In this document: positions 26,393 through 38,092 of the stretch, piece after piece
How the letters are laid out: each line of letters starts with the position of its first letter
Position numbering within the stretch: position 1 is the first letter of the stretch
From: Bigelowiella natans CCMP2755
Taxonomy: Eukaryota > Cercozoa > Chlorarachniophyceae
Direction: 5' to 3'
DNA: 64,000 nt
NCBI GenBank assembly: GCA_000320545.1
Contig: ADNK01000490.1
Span: 35,001 to 99,000, forward strand
The notes under the pieces: generated by a model
What the model saw: the letters and a program-made list of their open reading frames with translations, nothing else
Told to the model about the DNA's origin: nothing
Database searches by the model: none
Position numbers and translations under genes: made by a program

Positions 26393-29300
26393 ACAACTAC
26401 TGCCATCGAATCACGAGGGGTAGGCAATGAAACATTAGGAACACAAACGACAGCAGCAAGAGCCAGATCATCGATAATGACTGCTAAGTTCACTTCTAGT
26501 AGCAGTAGTAATAGGAGTAGGAGCAGGAGTACACTTTCTCCAAAAGCAATAGCAGCAGCAGCGGTAGCAAAAGCAGTCGCGCGTAAAATTTCTGCATCGG
26601 TGAAAAATACGAGTCAACATCCTCCAGTCCCTCCTTCCTCGGCTTTGTCGTCCTCTATTATGCCAGGAAAAGGCCTTAATAGTAGTAGTAGTAGCAGCAG
26701 CAATAACAACATTAAAAATGGTAGCGGTAGCAGAAGGGTCATAGGGGAGGAGAGGGAGAGCAGAACGCCCTCTGCAATATGCCCTCTTCGTCCAGCAAAT
26801 GCCTCCTCCTCCTCATTAAACTCCAACCAAGATAAAAAACTTACGTCTCCACCTCCTTCCCATATACCTTTCAGCATAGGCGCCAAAGTCCTTGTGGTAG
26901 GACTCAAAGCCGCCCCGCAATTTAACGGCCAAAACGCGACTATATGTGGCCCATTCATTGAAGACGAGGGCCGATATCAAGTACAGTTTCTTCCTGCCGA
27001 CACTAGGATATACAAACTTAAGCCCCAGAACATCGTACCCATTGCGAGAGGAGGAGGAGGAGGAGGAGGAGGAGGAGGAGGTCACAATCAGAATCATCTG
27101 TTATCACTGCAGCAGCAGGGACTTGGAAGAGCTGTGGCAGCAACATCAGTGAGTAAGATCGACGATGCGAAAAAATCCTCTCCACACACTAATATTCATA
27201 CTAATATTCCTCCTCCTCTTAATACTACCACAACAAAAACTTCTACTTCCACCACCCCTACTACTACTGCTACAACTACCGCTACCACTACTAAGACTGC
27301 TCCCCCAAACAAAGTCACCTCTTCTACGAATGAGAATGAGAAACGTCTCTCATCCCCGCCCTCAACATCAAACAACGAACGCCGTTATAGCCGCAGCGAT
27401 CGAACATCATCCTCAAGGTTGCATGCACGTTCCTCCTCCACCTCGTCCTCTGACTCGGAGTCCTCTCGAAGTAGTAGAGGCAGCAGCAGGAGGAGGAGGA
27501 GGAAAGGGGGGAGGGAAGGGAGCGAGGGGAGGAGTACCGAATGGCGCCGAGGTGATGATCGAAGAAGAGAGAAGGCGGCATTGCCCTCTTCCTCTTCCTC
27601 CTCCTCTTTACAAACGTCAACAGCACAACGAGAGAGAGGAGAGAGGAAGCAGCCTAAGCAGCAAAAACGACCGCCTCCCTCTCCTTTGAATAATGGGCCG
27701 CGCGAGAATGGAGGAGGAGGTGAGCGTGATGAAAACGAAGCTCCTACTACCGAAGAGAGGCAGCGCCTAAGGAATTGTCTTCTTCAGTGTTCTCAGACTG
27801 GCAATGGGAAGAAAGCGCTTGCTGCTATCCGTAAATCGGTGGCCGATAGAAGAACCATTATAAAGGATGTTTCTCTGTACGATTTTGCACTGATTGCGCT
27901 GGCGAAGAGTGGCGATGCCGACGGCGCCATAGAGGTCTTTCAACAGATGAAAATTGCAGGTGTTTCTCCCGGGGCTCAAAGCCACAACTATTACCTCAAC
28001 GCGCTGGATAAGGGGGGACGCAGTGCGGCGGCCATTGCACATTTTGAAGCTTTGCTGGAAAACCCTGCGAATAAGATCGATATCGACTCCGCTACTATTA
28101 ACATAGTGACAGGCATTTGTAGGCGACTGGGTGGTCGTCAATGGCAGGTGAGCCTCAAGGCCCTTCATGCGCTCGAAGTCAAGCATAAAGTCGGTCCCAA
28201 TTCCGACAGAGCTTACAACCACACCCTAGCTGCACTCAAAGAAGCAGGCGAAATACGCCCTCTCCTCATTCTCTTCGAGCGGATGAACCGGTTGAAGGCA
28301 CTACGGAAGACGAATGCAACGTACAACATCGTCGTGGAGGCTTGCAGCGAGGCTGCCGATTACTGGAAGCACGCAATGCTCACAGTGGAGAAGATGAAAT
28401 GCGACAGATTTGTTCCTGGTGCCTCGACATACGTTCACCTCATCTCCGCTCTATTTAAGGGAGATAAATTTGATCGAGGCCGTTGGTATCTGAGCCAAAT
28501 GGAGTCCCTTGGACTTTCCTCCGACAATAATGCCTTCAGCAAATTAGTGAGGGCTTGCGGAAAGCGCTCTGACGTCGCTATAAAGCTTTATCGGGAGCGA
28601 AAAGACGCGGGGGGGGGGAGGGGGAACGACATGCCGGTGTTCGAAGCTTTGTTGTGTTGCTGCTATGAGTCAGGCGACTGGCAGAAGGCTAAGGAGCTCT
28701 ACCGGGAGATGACCAGCACGCGCAACAACTTGCTTCCCACCACCGACGCATTCGAAAGCCTGTTCTCCGTGCTTGTCGCCTCCTCGCGGTTCCGCGATGC
28801 CATTACCATCTTCCAAGATGTCGAGTTGGAGTCCAAAAAGCGTACGCGACTCAGCCTTCGGGTGTATAACCTCATATTCCGCTGCTACATTGCGGCGGGA
28901 TGGCAAGCTGTGAAGGGGGAGACTGCCGTGAGAATATTCTTTCGCATGGCGAAGGAGAAGCACGTGAGGCCAGATTTTGGCACCTACGACGCTGTCCTGC
29001 GTATATGCAGAGCGTTCAGGTTACGCGACGAGGCCATCCGCGTCTTTGACCACCTCGATCATGACGTAGACGTTGCGTTGACGCCGGGACTCTTGCAAAT
29101 CGCTTTGGAAAGCCTAGCTCCGGGGAACCTGCTATTGAAACGGGGGGAAAAGGAACTCCCAGCGTGGAAAGTGGCCGTTGATATCGCTCGAGACGTGTCA
29201 AGGCGACCAGGGCTGCTGCTGCGTCGTACGACGGGTGTATTCAACGCCGTCCTCAGGGCGTGTGCCGACGCTGGGGAGCTGAGCACCTCAGCGAGTGTCT

Positions 29301-30925
29301 TTATGGAGATGCCTCGGGATAAGGCTCGGCCTGACCAGGACACATATCATGCGCTCATCTCATGTGCTGGATTGCGGGAAAAATGGAAATTGGCGCAGCA
29401 GCGTTTTCAGGAGATGGACCTGCTCAACCTGGCCAAGGGCCCTGTGACGTATCGGCTGCTTTTGGGAGCGTCGCTGCGGAGTCGTGAGTGGCTGCAGGTA
29501 TTCGAGGGATGGAATAGCATGTCGAGAGATAATGGAGCAGGAATCATCACAACACCACCAGGGGAAGGACCATCAATTAGTAGTAGTTGTAGGAGTCTCA
29601 TATTCTGTGGACTACTGGACGCCTGCGTGGCCTTGGGGTATTATAAGGAAGCGTTTACCATTTTCAATAGCGTGCTTTCCGTATGTAAGGAGACGGATAA
29701 GGCGACGGCGAAGAAGGTGCAGAAGCACCAGGAGCTGCAACAGCAGGATGATAAGACAACAAGCGGTAGAGTCGAGACGACCCACCACCAGCAGCAGCAG
29801 CAACAGCAGAGGCACAGCAACGTGATAATATCAAGGATGAAGTCCGTGCTACACTCACAACCATGGCCTCGCCGGAAGGTGGTGGAGTACGCCCTTGGAG
29901 CGGCCATGCACACGTGCACGCGACAGGCAATATACCAACCGTCTCTTGATCTGCTCCGGAAAACATGGAAGGAGGGCATCTGTGCGGAGGCAGAGAGAAA
30001 GGCGCATCAGCTAATTCGGCTTGCTGAAACAAAGGGGCCCAAAGAGGCCGTTACAGAAGCAGAGCGAATAACGAGCAAGTCGATGAAGAGAATCGTCATC
30101 TGTGCAGCCACCGCCTTTGTCCACACTCTGCCGAGGTACAGCAATAAAAACAGCAACAGTGGTGCTGGTGGTGGAGGGGGGGGGAAGCGAGCGCGCAACG
30201 CAACTGGTAGACAGCAGAAGCTGCTTCGGGAGTCGATAAATGTGCTCAGAGAAAAGCTCGATCAGTGGTGCGTCAATTCGACAGAACTGACAGCGAAGAT
30301 GCTCAACTTGTACACTGGCTCCGAAAAGCAGCACAACGACCAACTCCCTCGCCCCACAAATGATGATGATAATGATGATGATGGTAGTAGAGCTCCTGCT
30401 GCGAGCTGGTGGCAACTGAAGAAGAAAGCCACTGTGACGCCCACGAAAGCTATCACCACTAGTATGGAGACGAAGAAGAAGAAGAAGAAGAAGAAGAAGA
30501 AGAAGAAGGGATTCGAGTGCAAAGAAGAAGAAGAAGAAGAAGAAGAAGAAGAAGAAGCGAATTCCCCAAGTGGACACATGTGGACTCGCTCGGGTAGCAA
30601 GATCGTCTTAGTGGATGCTAAGCCATTCGGTATGTCGACGAAGGACAACATCGTATACTCTGTCAAAGCGGCGGCAAAGGAGGCCGGAGTGAGCATGGGA
30701 GACGAGATCGTAACCATTGCAGGAAATCCCGTGCAGGACAACGTAATCGCACACATGTTCTCGGCGCAAACGCTGCCCTTTGTCATAGAGCTTAAGCCGG
30801 GCCGTCATAGCACGAAGACTACACCGGCTGCTCGGAATGCGGGCAGCAGCGAGTTGACGACTAAGGAGCAACAAGAAGAAAAGGAAGCTATGACCGTGGT
30901 CGAGGCGGTGATGATGTCTCTGGGT

Positions 30926-30961
<36 letters not shown>

Positions 30962-33216
30962 CAACAACAACAACACAAAGCAGCGAGAAGAGGCGAATTG
31001 ACAGCGGAGGAAAGGCAAGAAAAGGACGTTGCAGCGGCGGTTCAGGCTGTGATAATGGCGACACCATCTGCTGCTACTACTAATAAAGCTACTACTGCTA
31101 CTGATACTACTACTGCTGATAGTGATGCTAACAACGGCCGCAACTCTACTACTGTCACTCAGAGTGGTGCTATCATCGGCATTCCTGGAACAACAAAAGT
31201 CGTAGCAGCTGCTGCCGCTGCTGGTGCTGGTGCTACTCCCTCTCCTGCCGCTACTAGTGGTAAGTCTGGTGTAAATCAACCATCCCAAGTCAGCCTACCC
31301 CCCCCTATTGCTGGACAAAAGAGGAGACGGAAGAGAAAGAGCAGATTCGATCAGGGAAAGCCAAACCAGCACCAGCACCAGCAGCATTCCAAATTCAAGG
31401 CGGCTACGCCAGCAGGGCCTTACAAATCACCAGTTGCGCCAGCGAGAGCAGGGACAGCAGTAGCAGCAGCAGCAGCAGGAGGAGGAGGAGGAGGAGGAGC
31501 AGCAGCAATACCTCCTCGAATAGCAGTCAGAGAGGAAAGCTTGAGAAATCATATTGCGGGGCCTGCTTTTCTTTCTCCTTCCCCGTTTTCCTCCTCATCT
31601 AAATCTATAGAGAAAGAGGGATTTATGCCGGTCAAGGCCCCGAAGATAGCAGCGCCAAGCGCAGCTCAGCCCCCACAGAAGAAGCCAGAAGAGAAGACGT
31701 CGAAGAATTATAACAAAAGTAGGAATTATAATGAAAAGCGTCTACAGCAGCAGCAGCAGCAGCAGCAGCAGCAAGAGCTGTCAATGAACAGTATGAAGGA
31801 GGCTCTAGGGAGGACACAGAGGGGGAAACATAGCGGAGGGAGGATAGATTCTATCAATTCTTCTCCTACCATCCGCCAAGCAAGCCGTAGAAATCGTCGG
31901 AGCCGCAGTCGTAGCCCCCCGACAAGACGCCAGGAATCAGCAGCAGCGTCACGGTCTTTGCCAGGTAATAAGAAAGGAGGATTGCAAACGACGAAAAGTG
32001 GACTGGGTGCGCGTAAAAGCAGTAGCAGCAACAACAACAATCGTCGCAGAAGCAATACAATAAGACCCCCCCCCCCCCACAAGCAGTCGGCGGCGAAGTT
32101 CATCTCGCACTCCCCCACGATCACGGCGTGGTAGTAGCCGCGGCAGCAGGGGCCAGAAAAGAGGCACAAGCAGGGGCTCATCGCCGACTAGTGGCGGCAA
32201 CAGAAACAACAAAAAGCGCCGTCGCAATATGTTCCGCGTTTCGCCATCTTCTTCACCAAAGACCACGAGGAGGGCGCAACGAGGAGGGGGCGACTCGTCA
32301 CGGTCTCCACCCAGTCGCGTTGTGAAGAGGGAGCAGGAGCTGAAGATGAAGAGAAACCGTGCACGGCAGCAACAGCAACTGGAGCAACAGCAGCATAAGC
32401 AGCATAAGCAGCAGCAGCAGCCACATCAAAGAGAGGTCGTCGCCGGCGTGAGTGGTGGGAATATACCTTATAATAATAATCGTCATCATCTTCGTCATAA
32501 TCATCGAAGTCATCACCATTACGATAATGATGGTGGACGTGGTGGTAATACTGCACGGCAAACTCGACGACGACGGCCTAATACGTCATCATCGCTGTTG
32601 CCTTCACCAACTTCCTCCCTGATCTCACAGTCCTCCCCTCCTTCCTATTCTCCTCATCGTCTTGGTTATCATCATCGAGGATCTAGTCAGTACCAGCACG
32701 ATGGTGATTCTGGTAATAATAACGACGAGCTGTCGTTTGACCGGGAATACGAAATCGCTCTACAAACAGAGAAGCGGCGGGAAGAGCGGCTGCTGCTCAG
32801 AGAAACACAGCAGCAGCGACAACAACAACAACACCACCTTCACCGCTTCGATGACGGCGTTGACTATAGGCAGCGAGGTCAGAGGAGGGGGGGATTCGCA
32901 TTGACATACGACGAGAAAATAGTTGTGGGAGAGGAAGAGAAGGAAAGTATCCGTCATCGTCGCGATCATCGTCGTCAAGTTAACCATGATCACTACCAGC
33001 AGCAGCAGCAGCAGCAACACGCGAAAGGAGGGTACGATGAAGAAGAAGATGAGGATGAGGATGAAGATGTGGATCTTATCGATGATCGTAAGGACGCACA
33101 AGAAGAAGAAGAAGATACACCGCCATAGAGGAATATTAGCAAGCACACGCTCCCCCCACGTTTTCTTTTTGTACAACGGCTTAATTTTCCATTTGTATTG
33201 CCATATACTATTTATA

Positions 33217-33270
<54 letters not shown>

Positions 33271-34707
33271 TTCTCATTTTGTGTGTCCTGGTTTAATTAT
33301 GGTTCTTCTGCGTCTCTTCTTCCTTTTTCTTCTTTGCTGCTGGTGGTGTTGTGACCGTAACGTAGCCGACCTACCAGAGGGATGGAGAGCTTGCAAGGAG
33401 AAGGCAAGCGGCGATGTAAGAAGAACCCTTGGAAGAAGAAGAAGGAGAATGCATGAACTAGTGTACAATCAATGCGGTAGATAGGAACAACCAGAGTCAT
33501 ATATGATGTGAGTAGTCTCAGTACATGGATATGTTGCTTGTTTTGTTGTCGGCGGCTTCCTCCTCCTCCTCCTCCTGCTCCTGCTGCTGCTACTACACAG
33601 ATATATTACTGGAATGTTAACGACGATAGGACGACGTGGGACCGCCCCACAACCACCACCACAAACACCACCCCCAAGAATTCATCCTCGATATATCGAA
33701 GTAGAGTTTTGTCAGAAGCGGCTCCTGCAACGTCGTCATCATCACCATCGGTAGCGAGGACACAGATCCCCTCCAGCTCTTCCTCCTCCTCAATCGGCGG
33801 AGGCCATCTTAAGCAAACGGATGAAGCGGCTAAAAATATACAAAGAGGTGCGTGTTTTGTATTATTCTTCGTGGCCTGAAGCAGTGCAGGACTTGCAGCT
33901 GTAAGCTAAACCCCCCTCCTTCTCTTTTCTTCTCTTTATTACCATCATCATCATCATCATCATCATCTCATCACCATAATATGCTATTCCCTTGCAGTCG
34001 CCAAGATGGCTGTCTACGAGGAGAAAATGATTGCGTTCTTGGCGAAGAGGCTCTCTAGTGCTTCGAAGAGGAGTGATCCTGAGGTATGACTTCCGCGAAA
34101 ATGTACTCACCTACACACACCCACATGAAGGGAGAGAGGGACGGGGGATGGAAAAAATACTTGAATCCATAAGTTTTATTGAATGGACATTCTTCCTCTA
34201 TCCTATTCTTCTCTCTTCTTTTGGTGATGATGATTTGTAGTCCGCCCTGAAGGCATTGAAGAACTTACGTAGCCTGGATGTGGATGCCTCGTTGTTGGCC
34301 AAAACAAAGGTAGGAATAGGTTTGAATGATGCCTCTCACACACACAAACACACTCTCTCCGCCTCTCCGCCTCTCTTACTCGTACACACACGCACGCACA
34401 CGCAATTCTTTGTGCCAACACGCCTTTTGAAGTGATTGTCCATAATCGTAAAGTATCGGTCATACGGCTATTCATCGTGAAATACTGAATCAGTAACTAG
34501 CACTTACTCGTGATTCTGTTTCAACTCAGCTAATCTCCTTCTTGCGGTTGCTGTGCTCCTCGATGGCAGAGTGCGTGGCGAGTTATTTTTCCACCTTGAA
34601 TACTATCAGAATTGATTTCGAACCAAAGAACTTCGATCTTCGATGCATATACGAACATATTGTCCATCATCAGCACTTTCCCCGTTTTTCTCACAGGAGT
34701 CCGCTTG

Positions 34708-34741
<34 letters not shown>

Positions 34742-35031
34742 ATGTGTGTACTATAAATCCTGTTGAAGGAGTGCAGATTCCTTTGACCTGATATTATATT
34801 CTTAGGTTTACTGATGTCGTAGTAAGGTGTGGGGAGCTGATTCGGCACTGGCAGCCTTTCACAATGCACCTGCAAACGAAGACTGGCGGCCCCGACATAC
34901 TCCACAACAGTAGCAGCATCAGTATGTCCAATCGAAAGAACGGTGACGGTAGTGCCAGTAGATCATCAGCAATCATGAATCAGGAATCGTTTAGTCCACC
35001 TCGAGATCCACGCATTCGATCCAAAAAATAA
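25320..35031 (+). CDS. Giant PPR, PDZ, SR-rich, WW and TFIIS-N multidomain protein
   Basis: Exons 25320-25410, 25473-33087, 33366-33415, 33601-33847, 33998-34083, 34241-34309, 34530-34570, 34806-35031 join in phase. The total is 2,807 codons if one C is dropped from the 13-C run at 32066-32078; as written the frame stops at 32134. Domains by approximate residue: 1-490 low-complexity Pro/His/Arg/Ser; 498-555 a small beta domain (IGAKVLVVGLK, NGQNATICG, GRYQVQF, YKLKPQNIVPI); 790-1535 about fifteen PPR-like helix pairs (LALALAKSGDADGAIEVFQQM type, SYNTLI-like repeats); Lys and Glu runs near 1700; 1730-1811 PDZ-like (GVSMGDEIVTIAGNPV); polyQ and polyA; 2160-2290 SR-rich; 2570-2602 WW (LPEGW, IYYWNVND, TTWDRP); 2668-2760 TFIIS-N/Med26-like (LKALKNLRSLDVDASLLAKT, CGELIRHW). 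PPR proteins bind organelle RNA; WW and TFIIS-N belong to nuclear transcription. Two adjacent genes cannot be excluded. Confidence 0.7.
32066..32078 (+). other. Thirteen-base C run that breaks the reading frame
   Basis: Upstream of this run the long frame encodes Arg/Ser-rich sequence (SRSRSPPTRR); it stops at 32134. Reading with one C fewer gives uninterrupted Arg/Ser-rich sequence (SSRTPPRSRRG) that continues to 33087 and splices in phase to the WW exon. A homopolymer length error or a real frameshift would look the same. Confidence 0.7.
33214..33268. repeat. (TA)n microsatellite in an intron
   Basis: Dinucleotide TA run inside the 33088-33365 intron of the PPR/WW gene. Confidence 0.9.
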
Positions 35032-36074
35032 CTAGTTAACATATCAAAGCGATTATTGATCTCATTTGATCACTTAGCTTCCTATGTGTGCATATCTATG
35101 TATTACAGCGATGCACGGAAACTAAGCGCCTGTTGCCTTGTTTCGCATTGTTGACAGCGACAGCCCGTACGATACGTCGAAATGTCCACCCCACGACACA
35201 GCTCTAAGCGTCGTTTATTTCGACAATGGTCATGCAATGCTTCTGGAAAAAATACGTAGCGTAGCTGCATACATGTACCTACATCTAGATGTAGGCTAGA
35301 TAGGCTCTTCGATGCATGCATGCTAGCATGTTCGTTCGACACATTGTGCATATTATTATGCATCATCACACATTGCATCGTAAATGCTTAATTGATAAAT
35401 TACACCCGTCTTGCATTGTCTCGTACTAGCGTAGGGTGCAATCGCTCAAAATTCACGTATGTCTAGATGTGCATCATGGCAACTTAGCACTGTGCACCTC
35501 CTACTAAACACCCAGCTGGCTAGCTAGCAGCTAGCTAGATGCCTGTCTGTGGCACACATCGATCTAGACGAGTGAGACGGATGCAACGAAGTGATTAAAT
35601 CTAGATGTGCGTCGATGGAATCTGATCTATTTCTGCGACACATTGCAGCTTGTTACATTTCTAGATTTGGGCATTTTAGTTCATTGTATGTGTTAGAGGT
35701 AGTGTAATGTAGCTAGCAAGGAAGCTGTGGGTGCTTGTACTTACGAAGTACGTTGCTGTGGCATTCTCTTTACAGTGAGACCAGACACTTTCAGGTTCCC
35801 CTACTTCCCATTCGGCGAATATACTCTTATTATAGCTTGTACGTACATAAATGTCAAAGTTTTCGAGACTACCAAGGATGTTCCAATATTGCATATTGCT
35901 GTTACATGCATCATGAACAAAGCCGGAAATACGAGCACATGAGACTTAGATTTTAATAATTCGATAAATGAGTTATATACAATGGTTATAACACATACAC
36001 ACAACTATCAATATAGCCTAAGATGAACAATCGCTCTTCGTCTGACTTCCACAGCCCCGCTATACATAGTCCCA
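35032..36074. repeat. Repeat island between convergent genes
   Basis: From about 35090 to 35640 the sequence is dense in CTAGCTAG, GCATGCAT and ATCGAT words. A copy of the dispersed element (GACGGAT then GTGATTAAATC) lies at 35576-35602. From 35700 to 36000 open frames occur, but none has splice or stop structure that I trust. Confidence 0.5.
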
Positions 36075-37418
36075 CTACAGGGCCGTCCCTCTCTCCAAGT
36101 TTTGCCTGATTTCCACCGTGTATGGATCGTAGGCACGCTTGACTTTCTTGTTGAAAACACGGTTCCTCTCATTGATATAGTCTATATCAGCTTCATTGTA
36201 ATGTGCACGACGCCTGCTGAATTTTCTCCTTCGTTCCTGGGTGGCTTCAAGCTCAGCAACCATATGATCGATCATGTGTTCTGGAGGTTTATCGCTTCCC
36301 CACTTGAGTGAACCTTCGCCACGGACTTCATCGCCATTATGCCGGCCCTTTGGAACTTGGGCCAATCGCTTCTTGTATCCCTTGTATAACGCGTCCTGAT
36401 TGAAGACATTCCAGCCAAAAGATGCTTTGTTCTTCTCCTTCTTCTTCCGGACTTTCTCACTCGCTTCGTGCCCAGCTGCTGTATCAGTAAGGAATTTGAA
36501 CTGGTCCGGGTCTAGGCCTGCTGCTTCTAATTCCTTCTTCTTCTTCTCGTATTCCTTCCAACGCTCCAGATTCTTCTTCTTTGCCTTCCCCTTTTCTCCG
36601 CCTGTTAGCCGCTGCTTCTCCTCAACAGCTTGCTTTCTGTTGTCCTTGCGGCCTGCATTCATTTTAAGCCGCAGCGCTTGGAGTTTCTTCTGCCTCTCCG
36701 AAAGAGGTTTACCTCCTCCCCCGACTGAAGAGAATCCTATTTCGTCCTTTTTTTCGGTCTTTGCTGCTTCTTCCTGTTTTTTCTCCTCCTCACCTTCATC
36801 TTCGTCTGAATCGTCGAGTCCCAAGTCAATCTCCTCGTCTATTGGAAGCTTCTTTTTTTTCTTAACTGAGGTTTCCGTATCAGAAGAAACTTCGCCACAT
36901 TCTGCAATTATGACATCTGTGAGTGGGCGGTCGCCGCTCGAAGTTGGTACTTCTTCAATCCTGCGCAACAGTTCCATTCCCTCGGTGAGCCGCCCAAAGA
37001 CTACATGCTTGTCGTTCAGATGGGGGGTGGAGCGGAACGTTATGAAAAATTGTGATCCGTTTGAGTTAGGTCCACAATTAGCCATCGAGAGCATTCCAGC
37101 ACCGAAATGCCTGTGCAGGAAGTTCTCATCATTGAACGTCCCGCCATAGATAGACTCTCCACCCGTTCCGTCAGATCTCGAGAAGTCTCCTCCTTGTGCC
37201 ATAAAGCCCTTTATAACACGATGGAAAATAGTTTGGCGAAACTGGAGTTTTTTCCTGGTGGTTGCCCCGTAGCCCTTTTCTCCCGTGCAGAGACAACGGA
37301 AGTTCTCGGCAGTTTTTGGGCATGAATCTTTGAAGAGCTCGAACACGAGCCGTCCGGCATCCTTAGAACCGATACGAATGTCAAAGTAGACTTTCGGGTT
37401 CGTTGAAGAGGTCGCCAT
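36075..37418 (-). CDS. Cyclophilin-SYF2 fusion (spliceosome-linked peptidyl-prolyl isomerase)
   Basis: Single uninterrupted frame of 447 residues, ATG at 37418 ([13 protein letters not shown]); an in-frame upstream ATG at 37463 is less likely. Residues 1-180 are a full cyclophilin (peptidyl-prolyl cis-trans isomerase): [51 protein letters not shown] and [11 protein letters not shown] carry the active-site Arg, Phe, Gln and Phe. Residues 180-300 are charged and lysine-rich. Residues 320-447 match the splicing factor SYF2: [53 protein letters not shown], and the conserved end [11 protein letters not shown]. Both families act in the spliceosome, so the fusion probably places isomerase activity in the nuclear NTC/Prp19-linked complex. 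It is intronless in an intron-rich neighbourhood. I recall such fusions from oomycetes, but that needs checking. Confidence 0.92.
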   Translation of the reverse strand: MATSSTNPKVYFDIRIGSKDAGRLVFELFKDSCPKTAENFRCLCTGEKGYGATTRKKLQFRQTIFHRVIKGFMAQGGDFSRSDGTGGESIYGGTFNDENFLHRHFGAGMLSMANCGPNSNGSQFFITFRSTPHLNDKHVVFGRLTEGMELLRRIEEVPTSSGDRPLTDVIIAECGEVSSDTETSVKKKKKLPIDEEIDLGLDDSDEDEGEEEKKQEEAAKTEKKDEIGFSSVGGGGKPLSERQKKLQALRLKMNAGRKDNRKQAVEEKQRLTGGEKGKAKKKNLERWKEYEKKKKELEAAGLDPDQFKFLTDTAAGHEASEKVRKKKEKNKASFGWNVFNQDALYKGYKKRLAQVPKGRHNGDEVRGEGSLKWGSDKPPEHMIDHMVAELEATQERRRKFSRRRAHYNEADIDYINERNRVFNKKVKRAYDPYTVEIRQNLERGTAL

Positions 37419-38092
37419 TCTCCCCTGGCGCGTGTGTCTGTGCGATAGCAGAAAGAGATGCAAAAATTAATTTTACTGGAGAGGATTTTCGAGAACCTGG
37501 AACAACGCCAACGTGGCTTTCGGAGTTACTTGCGGTCGAGACTCTTCGAAATTGCCGAGATACGCGCAATCTCGAAAGCCTCTTGCAAGCTTACTCTCCT
37601 TTCAAGAGGCAGTGTTAGGCTGAAAATGAAGAAATAGGAGGAGGAGCGCACCAGGCGAGGAAGGTGCCAACTGTGTTTCTGTACAGACCGCGTCAATCGG
37701 AATCCATTCCTGCATATATTGTAGTACGATTATGTCATGCGACATCGGTTCACTACCCTGGTTTGAGATAAATACGATCCGATTCCCATGTGCATTGGGG
37801 AAAAAGAAGCGCGTCTAGTTCTTTCAGGTGCCCATGCGCCACCCGATATTTTAAAAAAAAGGCACTAAAAAATATCGGGGAAAAGTTCTTTTCCTTGTCG
37901 CACAATCGCGTACAGAAAGAAACTCTGCAAATTCCTGCATCACGTTCCCCCCAAAGAGGTTTTGGGGGCTCCAGTTCTCAAACACTGGGGCCGGAATAGG
38001 CTGCGACGAACGGTTATCCTGTGAGTATTTAAGGTAAACTGTAACTGCATGCGAACGTTCGCAAAATCCTAATGCCTTATCTTGTAGGAGCA
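37419..38092. promoter_or_regulatory. Divergent promoter region
   Basis: About 670 bases between the cyclophilin-SYF2 start and the glycosyltransferase-like start. The CTTGTAG at 38080-38086, just before the plus-strand ATG, could be the 3' end of a 5' UTR intron. No other feature was recognised. Confidence 0.35.

Noticed and set aside
29600-32560. Several minus-strand open frames of 100-226 residues
   Set aside because: Shadows of low-complexity coding sequence in the giant PPR gene, made of Leu, Ser and Cys runs.
36400-37149. Plus-strand 249-residue open frame
   Set aside because: Antisense shadow of the cyclophilin-SYF2 gene; Ser/Phe-rich because the gene is Lys/Glu-rich.
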